Positions 52,684 through 60,864 of a stretch of 64,000 nt of DNA are shown in pieces. Made by a program: the position numbers and the translations under genes. The stretch lies in contig CAVPTL010000007.1 of NCBI GenBank assembly GCA_963708725.1, forward strand, positions 62,001-126,000. Reading direction: 5' to 3'. Positions within the stretch are counted from its first letter, which is position 1. The number at the start of each line of letters is the position of its first letter. The notes under the pieces were generated by a model. It did no database searches. It saw nothing but the letters and a program-made list of their open reading frames with translations, and had not been told where the DNA came from. This DNA is from CAVPTL01 sp963708725 (GTDB lineage Bacteria; Actinomycetota; Thermoleophilia; Gaiellales; JAICJC01).

Positions 52684-53354
52684 GCGCCACCGTATTGCTT
52701 GCCGACGACCAGCCACTGCTGCGAATGGGGTTTCGGATGGTGCTCGAGTCCCAGGATGACATGGTGGTGATCGGCGAGGCCGCCGACGGCCTCGAGGCGC
52801 TCGAGCTGACAGCCGAACTCACTCCCGACGTCGTTTTGATGGACGTGCGGATGCCCGGAATGGACGGAATCGAGGCGACGCGCCGGATCGTCGACCAGGG
52901 CTTGCCGTCCCGAGTCCTGATCCTGACGACGTTCGACCTGGACGAGTATGCCCACGCGGCACTGCGGGCCGGGGCGAGTGGATTCCTCTTGAAGGATGCG
53001 CTTCCCAACGACCTGCTGTCAGGCATCCGCGCGGTCGCAAGCGGAGACGCCGTGGTCGCGCCAAGCGTGACGCGTCGGCTGCTGGACACCTACGCCCACC
53101 GGCTGCTGCTCGACTCCGAGGACGAACTCAATCCGGAGCCGCACCTCGAGCCGCTCACCCCACGCGAGCGCGAGGTGCTGATGCAGGTCGCACAGGGGCT
53201 CTCCAACAGCGAAATTGCCGCGGCCCTTCACCTCACCGAGGCCACGGTCAAGACCCACGTCGGCAGGATCCTGGCCAAGCTGAGGATGCGAGACCGAGTG
53301 CAACTGGTGGTGTTCGCCTACGACATCGGGCTCGTTCGCCCGTCGCCGCGGTGA
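52680..53354 (+). CDS. NarL/FixJ-family response regulator, second system
   Basis: 224 residues from ATG 52680 (ATGA overlap with the kinase). Receiver with Asp55 (VVLMDVRMPGMDG), TTFD and LKDA; LuxR HTH from about 157 (LTPREREVLMQVAQGLSNSE, then LTEATVKTHVGRILAKL). Expected to regulate the exporter genes upstream. Confidence 0.92.
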   Translation: MSATVLLADDQPLLRMGFRMVLESQDDMVVIGEAADGLEALELTAELTPDVVLMDVRMPGMDGIEATRRIVDQGLPSRVLILTTFDLDEYAHAALRAGASGFLLKDALPNDLLSGIRAVASGDAVVAPSVTRRLLDTYAHRLLLDSEDELNPEPHLEPLTPREREVLMQVAQGLSNSEIAAALHLTEATVKTHVGRILAKLRMRDRVQLVVFAYDIGLVRPSPR

Positions 53355-53446
53355 CTGGCCATGTACGACTTAAGTCTGACGCCGGATCGGGCAATGTCAC
53401 CCTCGCGACCGTTTCCGAATCGGGGGTGCGTAGCTACCCTGCAGGC

Positions 53447-54364
53447 ATGAAACACGCACTTACATGGATCACAGGAATTCTGGTGCTCGTGATGGTCGCT
53501 GCCGCATGCGCGAACGCCGACGCCAGCCAAAAACCCGCAAACCCCGCCCAACTGCGACAGTCGGCGAAGGCGTTGTCACACGTCCATTCGTTCGGCTTCC
53601 ACGCCAAGGTCACGCTCAATGTGAGCGGGACGCCGACGGGCTCGGCCGCGCCAGCCTCGGCGCTCACCGGCAAGGCGACAACGCTGGATATCTCCGGCCA
53701 CGCCGCCAAGTCCGGCAAGTCTGGCGTGTTCGACGCGACGTTTTCGCTCGAAAACAGTTTGCTTCCGATCAACGGTGAGGTGCGCTCCACCGGTGGTCGC
53801 ACCGTGTACATCAAGCTCCCTGCCCTGCTCGGTTCGGGCTGGAAGTCGTACACCGTAAAGCCCGGTGCCTTTGCCCATCACAAGCTGGCGGGGGTCAACG
53901 AGAACTCCAAGGACGCGGCGGGCGCGGCGGTTGGCCTCAAGCGACTCAATCCGCTGAGCCTCCTGACCAACGTCACCCAGTCAGACAACGGCAACGTCCG
54001 CACCCTGTCAGCCGACCTCGATCCGGCCAAGTTGGTTGCGGCGGTCGAGTCGCTGGCGGCCGGCTCCCACCAATCACACGCGGGCCAGATCGGCCAGCTT
54101 GGGTCGGCGATCAAGGTCGCTCATGGGTCGGTATCGGTTGACACCAATACCCACCTTCCGACCTCCATCAGCACCGAGGTCGCAATCACGACCCCCCACG
54201 CGTTGGTACACCGCGCGATGGGCATCACCGGCTTCGATCTCAAGACCGACGTCACATTCGACAGCTGGAACCAGCCCGTTCATGTGAGCGTTCCCGCAAA
54301 CGCAACTCCGCTCGCGCTGAATCCGCAGTCGCTGCTGTCGCATTCAGGCCTCAGCCTCGGCTGA
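53447..54364 (+). CDS. LppX/LprG-like secreted lipoprotein
   Basis: 305 residues from ATG 53447. Signal peptide with lipobox VAAAC (Cys21). The body has the repeated beta-strand/amphipathic pattern of the LppX_LprAFG family (SFGFHAKVTLNVSG, VYIKLPALLGSGWKSYTV, NPLSLLTNV, TFDSWNQPVHVSVP), which in mycobacteria carries lipids to the outer envelope. TACCCT ends 6 nt before the ATG with no ribosome binding site: leaderless. Confidence 0.78.
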   Translation: MKHALTWITGILVLVMVAAACANADASQKPANPAQLRQSAKALSHVHSFGFHAKVTLNVSGTPTGSAAPASALTGKATTLDISGHAAKSGKSGVFDATFSLENSLLPINGEVRSTGGRTVYIKLPALLGSGWKSYTVKPGAFAHHKLAGVNENSKDAAGAAVGLKRLNPLSLLTNVTQSDNGNVRTLSADLDPAKLVAAVESLAAGSHQSHAGQIGQLGSAIKVAHGSVSVDTNTHLPTSISTEVAITTPHALVHRAMGITGFDLKTDVTFDSWNQPVHVSVPANATPLALNPQSLLSHSGLSLG

Positions 54365-54378
54365 CCACGAGCCTTGGG

Positions 54379-54403
54379 GTGGGGCGGCGCTACGCCGCCC
54401 CAC
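54379..54403 (+). terminator. Hairpin after the lipoprotein gene
   Basis: 11-bp perfect stem GTGGGGCGGCG (54379-54389), 3-nt loop, complement at 54393-54403, beginning 15 bp after the stop. No T-run. Confidence 0.5.
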
Positions 54404-54521
54404 CTCCACCGTTGGCTAACCCGACCGACCGCGACCGCTGGGTCAGCCGATAGCCGCCGTAGGTCGCACCGGCCACCAGGGCGGCACCGAAGACGCTGGA
54501 GGTCGGAGAGCACGCGCTCAT
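54390..54521 (-). CDS. Very small possible gene (43 residues) or gene remnant
   Basis: ATG 54521 to TAG 54390; sequence starts MSACSPTSSVFGAALVAGAT followed by YGGYRLTQRSRSVG, one short hydrophobic helix then a basic tail. Another frame of the same DNA starting at 54558 (MPVKRVRKIGGVADERVLSD) joins well to it by a one-base shift, so this may be a degraded gene for a small membrane protein. Weak evidence. Confidence 0.25.
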   Translation of the reverse strand: MSACSPTSSVFGAALVAGATYGGYRLTQRSRSVGLANGGGGAA

Positions 54522-54573
54522 CCGCCACCCCGCCGATCTTCCGTACCCGTTTCACGGGCATCCACCAAACACG

Positions 54574-54608
54574 GTGAATAACGGTGCCTGGCACCGTTAT
54601 TCACCGCG
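54574..54608. repeat. Palindromic repeat copy 4 (35 bp, perfect, compensated variant)
   Basis: 17-bp arms CGGTGAATAACGGTGCC and complement around T54591. Compared with copies 1-3 the arm reads AATAACGGTGCC instead of AATAAATGGTGCC, with the matching change in the other arm, so pairing is preserved. Confidence 0.85.
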
Positions 54609-54624
54609 ACTCCCCCGTTGAGAG

Positions 54625-55791
54625 CTATTCCTTGAAGGCGCCGAAGCCCTGCTGGGCAACTCCGCCGAGCTTGGTGAAGTCACCGCCAGTGGCGACATAC
54701 CCCGAGCCCGCGGCTATCGTGAACGTCCCCAGCGAGCTGTTTGCGGAGGGGTGCCACGACTGGAGGGCACCGGTGGTCGAGTCGACCGCCATCAGGTGGT
54801 CACGGGCGGCCGCGCCCTGGCCTGTCGCCGGGCAGGCGTTGAATCCCATCACCGGGCCGCAGTAGGTGTTGAAGTGGCCGGGGATATAGAGCACGCCATC
54901 GAGAACCGCGACGCCAACCGTATTCCCGTCCGCGCCGGCCTCGAAGATCATGCTGCCGGCCGAGCTGAACTTCAGCACCGTGCCACCGTTACCCGTGCCG
55001 GCCGCATACACGCCAGAGCTGTCGCTTGTGAGCGCGACGATGTCGAATGGGTGCGAGCCGCTTCGTGTCGGCCCGTGCCAGGCCCACGGCAGCGTCGCGC
55101 CGGTGGTCGGGCTGACCGCCCCGATGGCGTTACTCGAAGCACTGTTGAGCGAGTTGAACGCCCCGCCGAGCACGACCTTGTTGGTGCCGTCACCGGTGGT
55201 GGTAATCGCGTCGACCGGTCCGTCGGTGACCGGAGCCCATCCCGCGTTGAACGCTCCGGTCGTGGGGTTGAGCGAGGCCACGTTGGCACGAGGCGCGGTG
55301 AACGTGCCGCCGACGTACAGCTGGCCGTTGGACATCGAGATGCCGCGCACGCCGGCGTTGATCGTCGACTTAAAACCTGTGATCAGCGCGCCGGTGGTGG
55401 CATTCACCGCTGCCAGATCCTTGCGGCTCTTGCCGCCGACCTTACCGAACGCGCCACCGAGGTAGACGGTGCCGCCGTTGACGTAGAGCGCCGCGACCGT
55501 CGCACTGACGTTGGGATTCCAGGGCAGGACCGCCCCGTTGGTGAGATTGATCGCGGCGGCGTGATTGCGTGTGACCTCTCCGGTTCCAGCTGCCGCTCCG
55601 GCGGGTCGCACCGAGGTGAACTGACCGCCGATGTATGCGGTGGTGCCGCTGATCACCACGGCGCTTACACGGCCGTTGGTCTGATAAGACGAGATCGGCG
55701 TCGAGCCGACAACCGCAGCGTCGGCGACACCGACGAATACCGTCAGTGCGGCAACAACTCCCAGCAACCCCGCAACCCGCAATCTGCGCAT
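54625..55791 (-). CDS. Secreted beta-propeller repeat protein (paralogue of 41004-42161)
   Basis: 388 residues; GGGAGG at 55797-55802 selects ATG 55791. Signal peptide MRRLRVAGLLGVVAALTVFV cut near ADAA. Same repeat series as the 41-kb protein: TAYIGGQFTSVRPAGAAAGT, VYLGGAFGKVGGKS, LYVGGTFT, VVLGGAFNSL and the C-terminal disulfide pair (NTYCGPVMGFNACPA), ending GGDFTKLGGVAQQGFGAFKE. The two are clear paralogues in opposite orientation 13 kb apart. Confidence 0.8.
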   Translation of the reverse strand: MRRLRVAGLLGVVAALTVFVGVADAAVVGSTPISSYQTNGRVSAVVISGTTAYIGGQFTSVRPAGAAAGTGEVTRNHAAAINLTNGAVLPWNPNVSATVAALYVNGGTVYLGGAFGKVGGKSRKDLAAVNATTGALITGFKSTINAGVRGISMSNGQLYVGGTFTAPRANVASLNPTTGAFNAGWAPVTDGPVDAITTTGDGTNKVVLGGAFNSLNSASSNAIGAVSPTTGATLPWAWHGPTRSGSHPFDIVALTSDSSGVYAAGTGNGGTVLKFSSAGSMIFEAGADGNTVGVAVLDGVLYIPGHFNTYCGPVMGFNACPATGQGAAARDHLMAVDSTTGALQSWHPSANSSLGTFTIAAGSGYVATGGDFTKLGGVAQQGFGAFKE

Positions 55792-55919
55792 TCCCAGCCT
55801 CCCAGCCGAATGTCGTAAACGATGCCCATCGACCACGTCAACGGCCATCCGCCGACGTGTCCAGCAGTCGTGAGAGCGATCGAACCCCAGCAAGCGTTCG
55901 TGGCAAAACGCCGTAACGT

Positions 55920-55948
55920 ACTAGAGCAGGCATCGAGGAACCTGTCAA
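55920..55948 (-). promoter_or_regulatory. Promoter of the propeller gene at 54625-55791
   Basis: Minus strand TTGACA (55948-55943), 17-bp spacer, TCTAGT (55925-55920), followed by ACGTTACGGCGTTTTGCCAC. Aligned with the promoter at 48866-48894 it shares both boxes, spacing and the downstream segment, but the position of that gene's ATG reads CGG here, so translation starts about 120 nt later. Confidence 0.6.
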
Positions 55949-56024
55949 GTGACAAACGGGTGGGTAGCAAGTCATAAACGGGTGGGGGAACCCGTATTGC
56001 GCGCAGCCACGTAGCGTAAGTGTT

Positions 56025-56039
56025 CTCACGAGATTCTCA
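56025..56039. promoter_or_regulatory. PhoB/PhoP-like direct repeat, site E
   Basis: CTCA at 56025-56028 and 56036-56039, 11 bp apart (TTCTCACGAGATTCTCATAA). Between the propeller gene (-) and the GH16 gene (+); no -10 at the expected distance on the plus strand. Confidence 0.45.
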
Positions 56040-56169
56040 TAAAACTAGGAGCCAAGCGTGCACCATGTCGGTATTTGCGGCATTTCGATTGTGTGGTCTG
56101 CGTAAAACGGTCGTAAATTCACCTTCCAATAGCTTGCAAAAACACCTCCACCGCCGACAAGGTGTGTAG

Positions 56170-56919
56170 ATGCGACGCCTCCTTCCGTTCCTCGCCGTAT
56201 CGCTGCTGCTCGTCGGTAGCGCCGCCGCTTCGGCCTCCGCCGTTCACGGCCATGCCCACAAGAAATCGACGTGGCACGCCGTCTACAAGGGCGACTTTGC
56301 GTCGGGGTACAGCAAAAAGATCTGGACGCGCTACAACGGCACTCCGTCGTGCTGCTCGGCGACGCGCTGGACGCGATCGCACCTGGTGGCAAGGCACGGC
56401 ATCATGAACCTCGAGAACTATCGCCAGGGCGGCCGCTGGTACTCGGCGGGGATGTCGATGGGGAAGTCCGTGAACCTGACCTACGGAAAGTGGTCGGTGC
56501 GGTTTCGGATGGACCGCGGCAGAGGCGTGGGTATGTGTCTCGCGCTGTGGCCCCGGCACGGGTGGCCACCGGAGATCGACTTCGCCGAGGAGTCATCCAA
56601 GTACGGCAGCCGCCGCACCGAGACGGGCACCCTTCACTATGGAGCACACAACTCGCAAAACCACGCGCGGGTCAATGCGGACTTCAGCAAGTGGCACGTG
56701 ATGAGCGTGGAGTGGACGCCGGGCAAACTCGTGTATCTGCTCGACGGAAAGCGCTGGCACACGGTGCGCGGCGCCGCGGTACCGCACCAGCCCATGCACC
56801 TGTTCATGCAGACGCATGTGGGCTCGAACGGAAGCTCCGGCTACATGCCGGCGACGACACTCTCACGGCACGTCGACCTGCACGTCGACTGGGTGCGCGT
56901 CTATCGGTGGGTTGGTTAG
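56170..56919 (+). CDS. Secreted glycoside hydrolase family 16 (beta-glucanase-like)
   Basis: 249 residues; signal peptide to about residue 24. Catalytic ExDxxE motif EIDFAE with Glu135, Asp137 and Glu140 (PPEIDFAEES), preceded by GKWSVRFRMDRGRG and followed by the usual beta-sandwich ending VDLHVDWVRVYRW. The family cleaves beta-1,3/1,4-glucans, agar or carrageenan; specificity not readable. Stop overlaps the convergent kinase gene by 4 bp. Confidence 0.87.
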   Translation: MRRLLPFLAVSLLLVGSAAASASAVHGHAHKKSTWHAVYKGDFASGYSKKIWTRYNGTPSCCSATRWTRSHLVARHGIMNLENYRQGGRWYSAGMSMGKSVNLTYGKWSVRFRMDRGRGVGMCLALWPRHGWPPEIDFAEESSKYGSRRTETGTLHYGAHNSQNHARVNADFSKWHVMSVEWTPGKLVYLLDGKRWHTVRGAAVPHQPMHLFMQTHVGSNGSSGYMPATTLSRHVDLHVDWVRVYRWVG

Positions 56920-58283
56920 GCGCCGAGCTGCGGTAAGGGCTCGGTCACCGCGGGCAGGCGGATCGAGAAGCTCGCGCCGTCGATCGTGAATGATCCCCCG
57001 TGTCGCTCGGCGGTGACACGCACCAGACCGAGGCCCAGGCCGGCGCCGTCGTGGCCGATGCTATTGGAGCCTCGCCAAAACCGGGTCGTGGCGAGCTCGA
57101 TGGTCGCATCCGGGATTCCGTCGCCGGCGTCGGTGACGGTGAGCACGACATCCTCGCCATCGCGCTCCGCGCTCAGCACGATCGGTGCATCGGCCGGGCC
57201 GTACAACTTTGCATTCTCGATCAGGTTCGTGAGCGCCCGCTCGATCGCGTCGGCATCAGCGCGGACGACCAACCCCTCTTCGGCGCGGAGCTCGACCCGT
57301 GGGTCGGTGCTGAAACGATCGAGCACGTCGTACACCATGACGGGCTCGGAGGGCTGGCCGGCGGCGTCCTCGCGGGCCAGCGCCAGGAGCCGCTCGAGTA
57401 GCTGGGCCAGACGCTCCATATCGCTTTCGAGGTCATGGAAGGCCGCGGCGTCGGCGTCAGCGCCGTGACGCGAGAGGTAGGCCGCATTCCCCCGCAGAGC
57501 CGTCAGGGGAGTGCGCATCTCGTGTGATGCGTCGGCGACGAACCGGCGCTCGACCTCACGGGCGCGCTGCAGCGCCTCGAGCATCGCATTCAAGGCTCGG
57601 GCGAGCTGCTCCAGCTCGTCGCCCGTGGGCTCGCTGGCAATCCGGCGGGTGGGATCGGCGGTGCGCTGCACCTCCATCACGTCGGCGTTCAGCTGGGACA
57701 GCGGTCGCAGTGCCCGGGTGGTCATGATCAGGCACGCGATGGCGGCTATCGCCGCCGCCGCAATTCCGGCGATCAACGTGAACCAACGGGCGTTGGCAAG
57801 GCCATCGTCGATCGCGTCGGTCGAGGCCGCCACGACCACGACACCACCACCGCCCGGATCGCCCCCCGCCAAGGGTTGGCGCTCGAGCGGGTGGATGTAC
57901 ACGCGCAGCTGCTGATCCCCGACACGCACCGTGGCGAACCGTGCCTGCCGGCTTTGGAGGACCTCGTCGGAAATCGCCCGAGACGGCAGCAACCGCTCGC
58001 CGGGGTGTGTTGAGACGATCTCTTTCCCGTACCGGTTGAGGACCTCGACGTCGGTGCCGACCGTGGGTGGATCTCCCGCCACGTCCCGCGGCCGAAGCGT
58101 TCCGGGATGCGCCTCGGCGATCTCATCCACATCGGCAGCCCGTTGCTGCAGTGTGTGGTCGAGCTGCTGGTGCAGCTCGCGACCGAGGATCGCCTGCACG
58201 ACGATCTCGAGTCCCACGACGCCGATCAACATCGCCACAGCCGCCGCCAGCACCACACGGGTACGGAGCTTCCAGCGCCTCAC
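56916..58283 (-). CDS. Sensor histidine kinase, EnvZ/MprB-like (HAMP-HisKA-HATPase)
   Basis: 455 residues from GTG 58283 (GTGA overlap with the regulator). TM1 8-32, extracytoplasmic sensor about 33-166, TM2 167-189, HAMP 190-243, HisKA with His254 (VADASHEMRTPLTALRG), HATPase with NLIENAKLYG, DAGDGIP and GAGLGLGLVRV. Partner of the OmpR-family regulator; together the pair resembles MprAB/PhoPR systems. Signal unknown; phosphate or envelope stress suggested by its neighbours. Confidence 0.92.
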   Translation of the reverse strand: MRRWKLRTRVVLAAAVAMLIGVVGLEIVVQAILGRELHQQLDHTLQQRAADVDEIAEAHPGTLRPRDVAGDPPTVGTDVEVLNRYGKEIVSTHPGERLLPSRAISDEVLQSRQARFATVRVGDQQLRVYIHPLERQPLAGGDPGGGGVVVVAASTDAIDDGLANARWFTLIAGIAAAAIAAIACLIMTTRALRPLSQLNADVMEVQRTADPTRRIASEPTGDELEQLARALNAMLEALQRAREVERRFVADASHEMRTPLTALRGNAAYLSRHGADADAAAFHDLESDMERLAQLLERLLALAREDAAGQPSEPVMVYDVLDRFSTDPRVELRAEEGLVVRADADAIERALTNLIENAKLYGPADAPIVLSAERDGEDVVLTVTDAGDGIPDATIELATTRFWRGSNSIGHDGAGLGLGLVRVTAERHGGSFTIDGASFSIRLPAVTEPLPQLGA

Positions 58284-58942
58284 TGCCGTAGCTGGAAGCC
58301 GACGCCGCGAACCGTGTGGATCAGCGGTGGATCGCCGAGTTTCTCTCGCAGGTATGCGACGTAGCGGTCGACGGTGTTGGCGGTGGGCAGCCGACCCTCG
58401 CCCCACACGGCGGCAAGCGCCTGCTCACGACTGACGACCTGGCCGGCGCGATTGACGAGCAAGCCCAAAAGCGCCGCCTCGCGGCCGGTGAGCTTGAGCT
58501 CGCGGCCGGCACGTGAAGCCGTGCGCGCGGCGGTGTCGACGGTCAGATCGCCGTAGGAGATCTGGTTTTGGGTGCGCCCGCGGCGCAGCAGGGCGCGCAT
58601 TCGGGCTTCGAGCTCGTCGGTTGAGAACGGCTTGACCAGATAGTCGTCGCCACCGGCGTCGAGGCCGGCTACGCGATCGGGAACCGAATCTCGCGCGGTC
58701 AGAAACAGGATGGGTACGAGGTTGCCCTTCTCACGGAGCCGGCGGGATACGGCCAAGCCGTCCATGCCGGGCATGACCACGTCCAGCACGATCACATCGG
58801 GAGTCGTCTCCTCGGCGCGGACGAGCGCCGAAGCACCGTCGCCGGCCTCGGTGGTCTCATACCCCCCGGCCTGGAGAGTACGCACCAACATCCGCAGAAT
58901 CGCGGAATCATCATCCACAACGAGCACCCGTGGTCGCATCAT
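58280..58942 (-). CDS. OmpR/PhoB-family response regulator (MprA/PhoP-like)
   Basis: 220 residues. Receiver: Asp10-Asp12 acidic pocket (VVDDD), Asp54 (IVLDVVMPGMDG), Thr82 and Lys104 (LVKPF). Winged-helix effector from about 128 with RELKLTGREAALLGLLV, TVDRYVAYLREKL and IHTVRGVGFQL. Start at the first ATG is supported by TATTGT ending 6 nt upstream. Such regulators bind 11-bp direct repeats, and the window contains six CTCA repeats with this spacing, one (site F) upstream of this gene. Confidence 0.93.
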   Translation of the reverse strand: MMRPRVLVVDDDSAILRMLVRTLQAGGYETTEAGDGASALVRAEETTPDVIVLDVVMPGMDGLAVSRRLREKGNLVPILFLTARDSVPDRVAGLDAGGDDYLVKPFSTDELEARMRALLRRGRTQNQISYGDLTVDTAARTASRAGRELKLTGREAALLGLLVNRAGQVVSREQALAAVWGEGRLPTANTVDRYVAYLREKLGDPPLIHTVRGVGFQLRQ

Positions 58943-58999
58943 CCCCCCACAATAGCCCTGTCACCGAAGTCCTGTGGACGGGTGTTAAAGGTTAATTCG

Positions 59000-59014
59000 T
59001 GAGAGTTTTCTGAG
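59000..59014 (-). promoter_or_regulatory. PhoB/PhoP-like direct repeat, site F (upstream of the regulator gene)
   Basis: Minus strand CTCTCAGAAAACTCTCACG: CTCA units at 59011-59014 and 59000-59003, 11 bp apart. It lies 46 bp upstream of the -10 of the response regulator gene, and 100 bp before the PAP2 gene on the other strand. Suggests autoregulation. Confidence 0.5.
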
Positions 59015-59114
59015 AGGCGTAACACAACAGGGCGGCGTTAGATCCACTGCTTCGCATATCGAGATGCGAACGTATGCTGTTATCAGGTGGTGAAACCGAC
59101 CGGGAGTTGGCACC

Positions 59115-59906
59115 GTGGAAACGTCATTCGTGGAGTGGCTCAATACCGTCATGCACGCCCACCCGTTGATGGCGAGTGTGGTCGTGGAGTTCTCGACCTG
59201 GGGCGTTCCGGTGTTTGGCGTATTGGCGGTGGGACTGTGGTTTCTCTCGCCACCCGGCGACACAACCTGGAAGCGCGCGTGCGCGTCGGGGCTGTTCGCC
59301 GCCGCCCTGGGCCTCCTGACCAACCAGGTGATCTCTCACCTGTGGGACCGCACCCGCCCGTACGAGGCGCATGCCAGCATCGTGCCGCTGCTCGCGAAGA
59401 CGACTGACGCGTCATTCCCCAGCGACCACGCGACGGCGTCGCTCTCGATCGCATTCGGGGTCTTCTTCGTATCGCGCCGTGCCGGATGGGTTTTCCTGGC
59501 GTTCGCCGCGGTGATCTCGGCTTCGCGCGTGATGGCTGGGATGCACTATCCGACCGACGTACTGGGCAGCCTGGTTGTGTCGGTAACCGCCGGGTATGTC
59601 GCGGCTCGAGTGGCCATGGATCCCGTGCTGGTGCCGCTGACCCGAGCGTTGAGCCGGGCAACGGATCCGGTGCTGGCGCGGCTGGCGCACCTGGCCGCGG
59701 TGCGACACACCATCCTGCGCCCGCAGATCCGCGCGATCGTCGTGACCGTCGTCAGCGCCCTCGTGCTCGGACGAATCCTCTCCGCGGAGCGTCGCCACCT
59801 GCTCGACGAGATGGAGCTGATGGTGCTCGCCGCCTGGGTCGTGATCGCGGTGGTCGCGATCCGCATCAGCTCACTTCGGTTCTGGGCAACCACGACTCCG
59901 GGATGA
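59115..59906 (+). CDS. PAP2-family phosphatase
   Basis: 263 residues from GTG 59115. Phosphatidic-acid-phosphatase motifs: RTRP (79-82), PSDHATAS (102-109) and SRVMAGMHYPTD (137-148), with catalytic His105 and His144. The Lys of the canonical K-x6-RP is Ser74 here, and PSGH is PSDH, both as in many BcrC-like undecaprenyl-diphosphatases. C-terminal extension (170-263) adds two helices. Probably hydrolyses undecaprenyl diphosphate or phosphatidate on the outer side of the membrane. Confidence 0.88.
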   Translation: METSFVEWLNTVMHAHPLMASVVVEFSTWGVPVFGVLAVGLWFLSPPGDTTWKRACASGLFAAALGLLTNQVISHLWDRTRPYEAHASIVPLLAKTTDASFPSDHATASLSIAFGVFFVSRRAGWVFLAFAAVISASRVMAGMHYPTDVLGSLVVSVTAGYVAARVAMDPVLVPLTRALSRATDPVLARLAHLAAVRHTILRPQIRAIVVTVVSALVLGRILSAERRHLLDEMELMVLAAWVVIAVVAIRISSLRFWATTTPG

Positions 59907-59916
59907 GCGCCGGCGG

Positions 59917-60666
59917 GTGAACTCCGGAACTCTGGTACTCGTCACCTTTCTCGCGAGCGCCGTGGAAGCGGTCGAGGCGCTCACGATCGTGCTCGCGGTC
60001 GGAATCACGCGTGGCTGGAGATCCACAATGATCGGCGTGGGCGTCGCCGTCGTCACCCTGGCGGTCGTGGTAGCCGCGCTCGGGCCTGCCCTGACCGCAC
60101 TTCCCATCGGTGCGCTGCGGGTCGTCGTCGGCGGCCTGCTGCTCGTGTTCGGGCTGCAATGGCTGCGCAAGGCGATCCTGCGAGCCAGCGGCCATAAGGC
60201 GCTGCACGACGAGGACGCGATCTACCGGGACGAGGCCGACGCCGCCCGCGCCGCGGGAGATGCGAAGGGCTCGGAGATCGACTGGTACGCGTTCACGGTC
60301 AGCTTCAAGGGCGTGCTGCTCGAAGGCCTCGAGGTCGCCTTCATCGTGGTCACCTTCGGCGCCAATGGCTCCAACGTCCCGCTGGCCGCGGCCGGCGCGG
60401 TGGCGGCCGTGCTCGCCGTCACGGCCGTCGGAGTGTGGCTGCGCACGCCCCTGGCGCGCGCCCCGGAGAACACGATGAAGTTCGCAGTCGGGTTGTTCCT
60501 GGTCACGTATGGCTCGTTTTGGGCGGCCGAAGGGGCTGGGGTCGAGTGGCCGGGTGGTGACATCGCGCTGGTCGGACTGCTCGCGCTCTACGCGGCTTGC
60601 TCGTGGGGCCTTGTGCGCATGCTGTCGAGGCCTCCAGCGCCGCGCCTGGACGCGATCCGGCCATGA
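59917..60666 (+). CDS. COG4280-like membrane protein
   Basis: 249 residues from GTG 59917. Six or seven TM helices in two inverted-repeat-like halves: EAVEALTIVLAVG and, after a charged central loop, KGVLLEGLEVAFIVVTFG, both with the (E)xVEAxT/LEGLEVA acidic motif of ion-transporting families (GDT1/FTR1-like). Then APENTMKFAVGLFLVTYGSF. Uncharacterised family; cation transport plausible. 10 bp after the PAP2 gene; coupled by ATGA to the next gene. Confidence 0.78.
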   Translation: MNSGTLVLVTFLASAVEAVEALTIVLAVGITRGWRSTMIGVGVAVVTLAVVVAALGPALTALPIGALRVVVGGLLLVFGLQWLRKAILRASGHKALHDEDAIYRDEADAARAAGDAKGSEIDWYAFTVSFKGVLLEGLEVAFIVVTFGANGSNVPLAAAGAVAAVLAVTAVGVWLRTPLARAPENTMKFAVGLFLVTYGSFWAAEGAGVEWPGGDIALVGLLALYAACSWGLVRMLSRPPAPRLDAIRP

Positions 60667-60863
60667 CGCTGGTGACCGGATTCGGCCGCTTCGTGTACGA
60701 GTTTCTGGTCGGTGACGACCCCGTGGTGGCCGTGGGAGTGGTGATCATGATCGCGGCGGTCGCCCTGCTGGAACACTCGGGACTCGCCGGGTACTGGATC
60801 GTGCCGCCCGCGGTGGTCGGCCTGCTCGCGGTGTCACTGCGGCGGGCAACCCGCGACGCGTAG
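60663..60863 (+). CDS. 66-residue membrane protein coupled to the COG4280-like gene
   Basis: ATG 60663 inside ATGA. Two hydrophobic helices (about 20-38 and 43-58) joined by GLAGYW, with a basic end RRATRDA. The tight coupling suggests a small subunit of the preceding transporter-like protein. Confidence 0.6.
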   Translation: MTLVTGFGRFVYEFLVGDDPVVAVGVVIMIAAVALLEHSGLAGYWIVPPAVVGLLAVSLRRATRDA

Positions 60864-60864
60864 C

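Larger units (their letters stand above)
55792..56169. other. 378-bp intergenic region with divergent promoters
   Basis: Holds the promoter of the minus-strand propeller gene (55920-55948), its roughly 120-nt leader, site E (56025-56039) and the upstream region of the GH16 gene, which has AAGGTG as its ribosome binding site. A short repeated motif AAACGGGTGGG occurs twice (about 55954-55964 and 55976-55986). The rest shows no gene. Confidence 0.6.
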
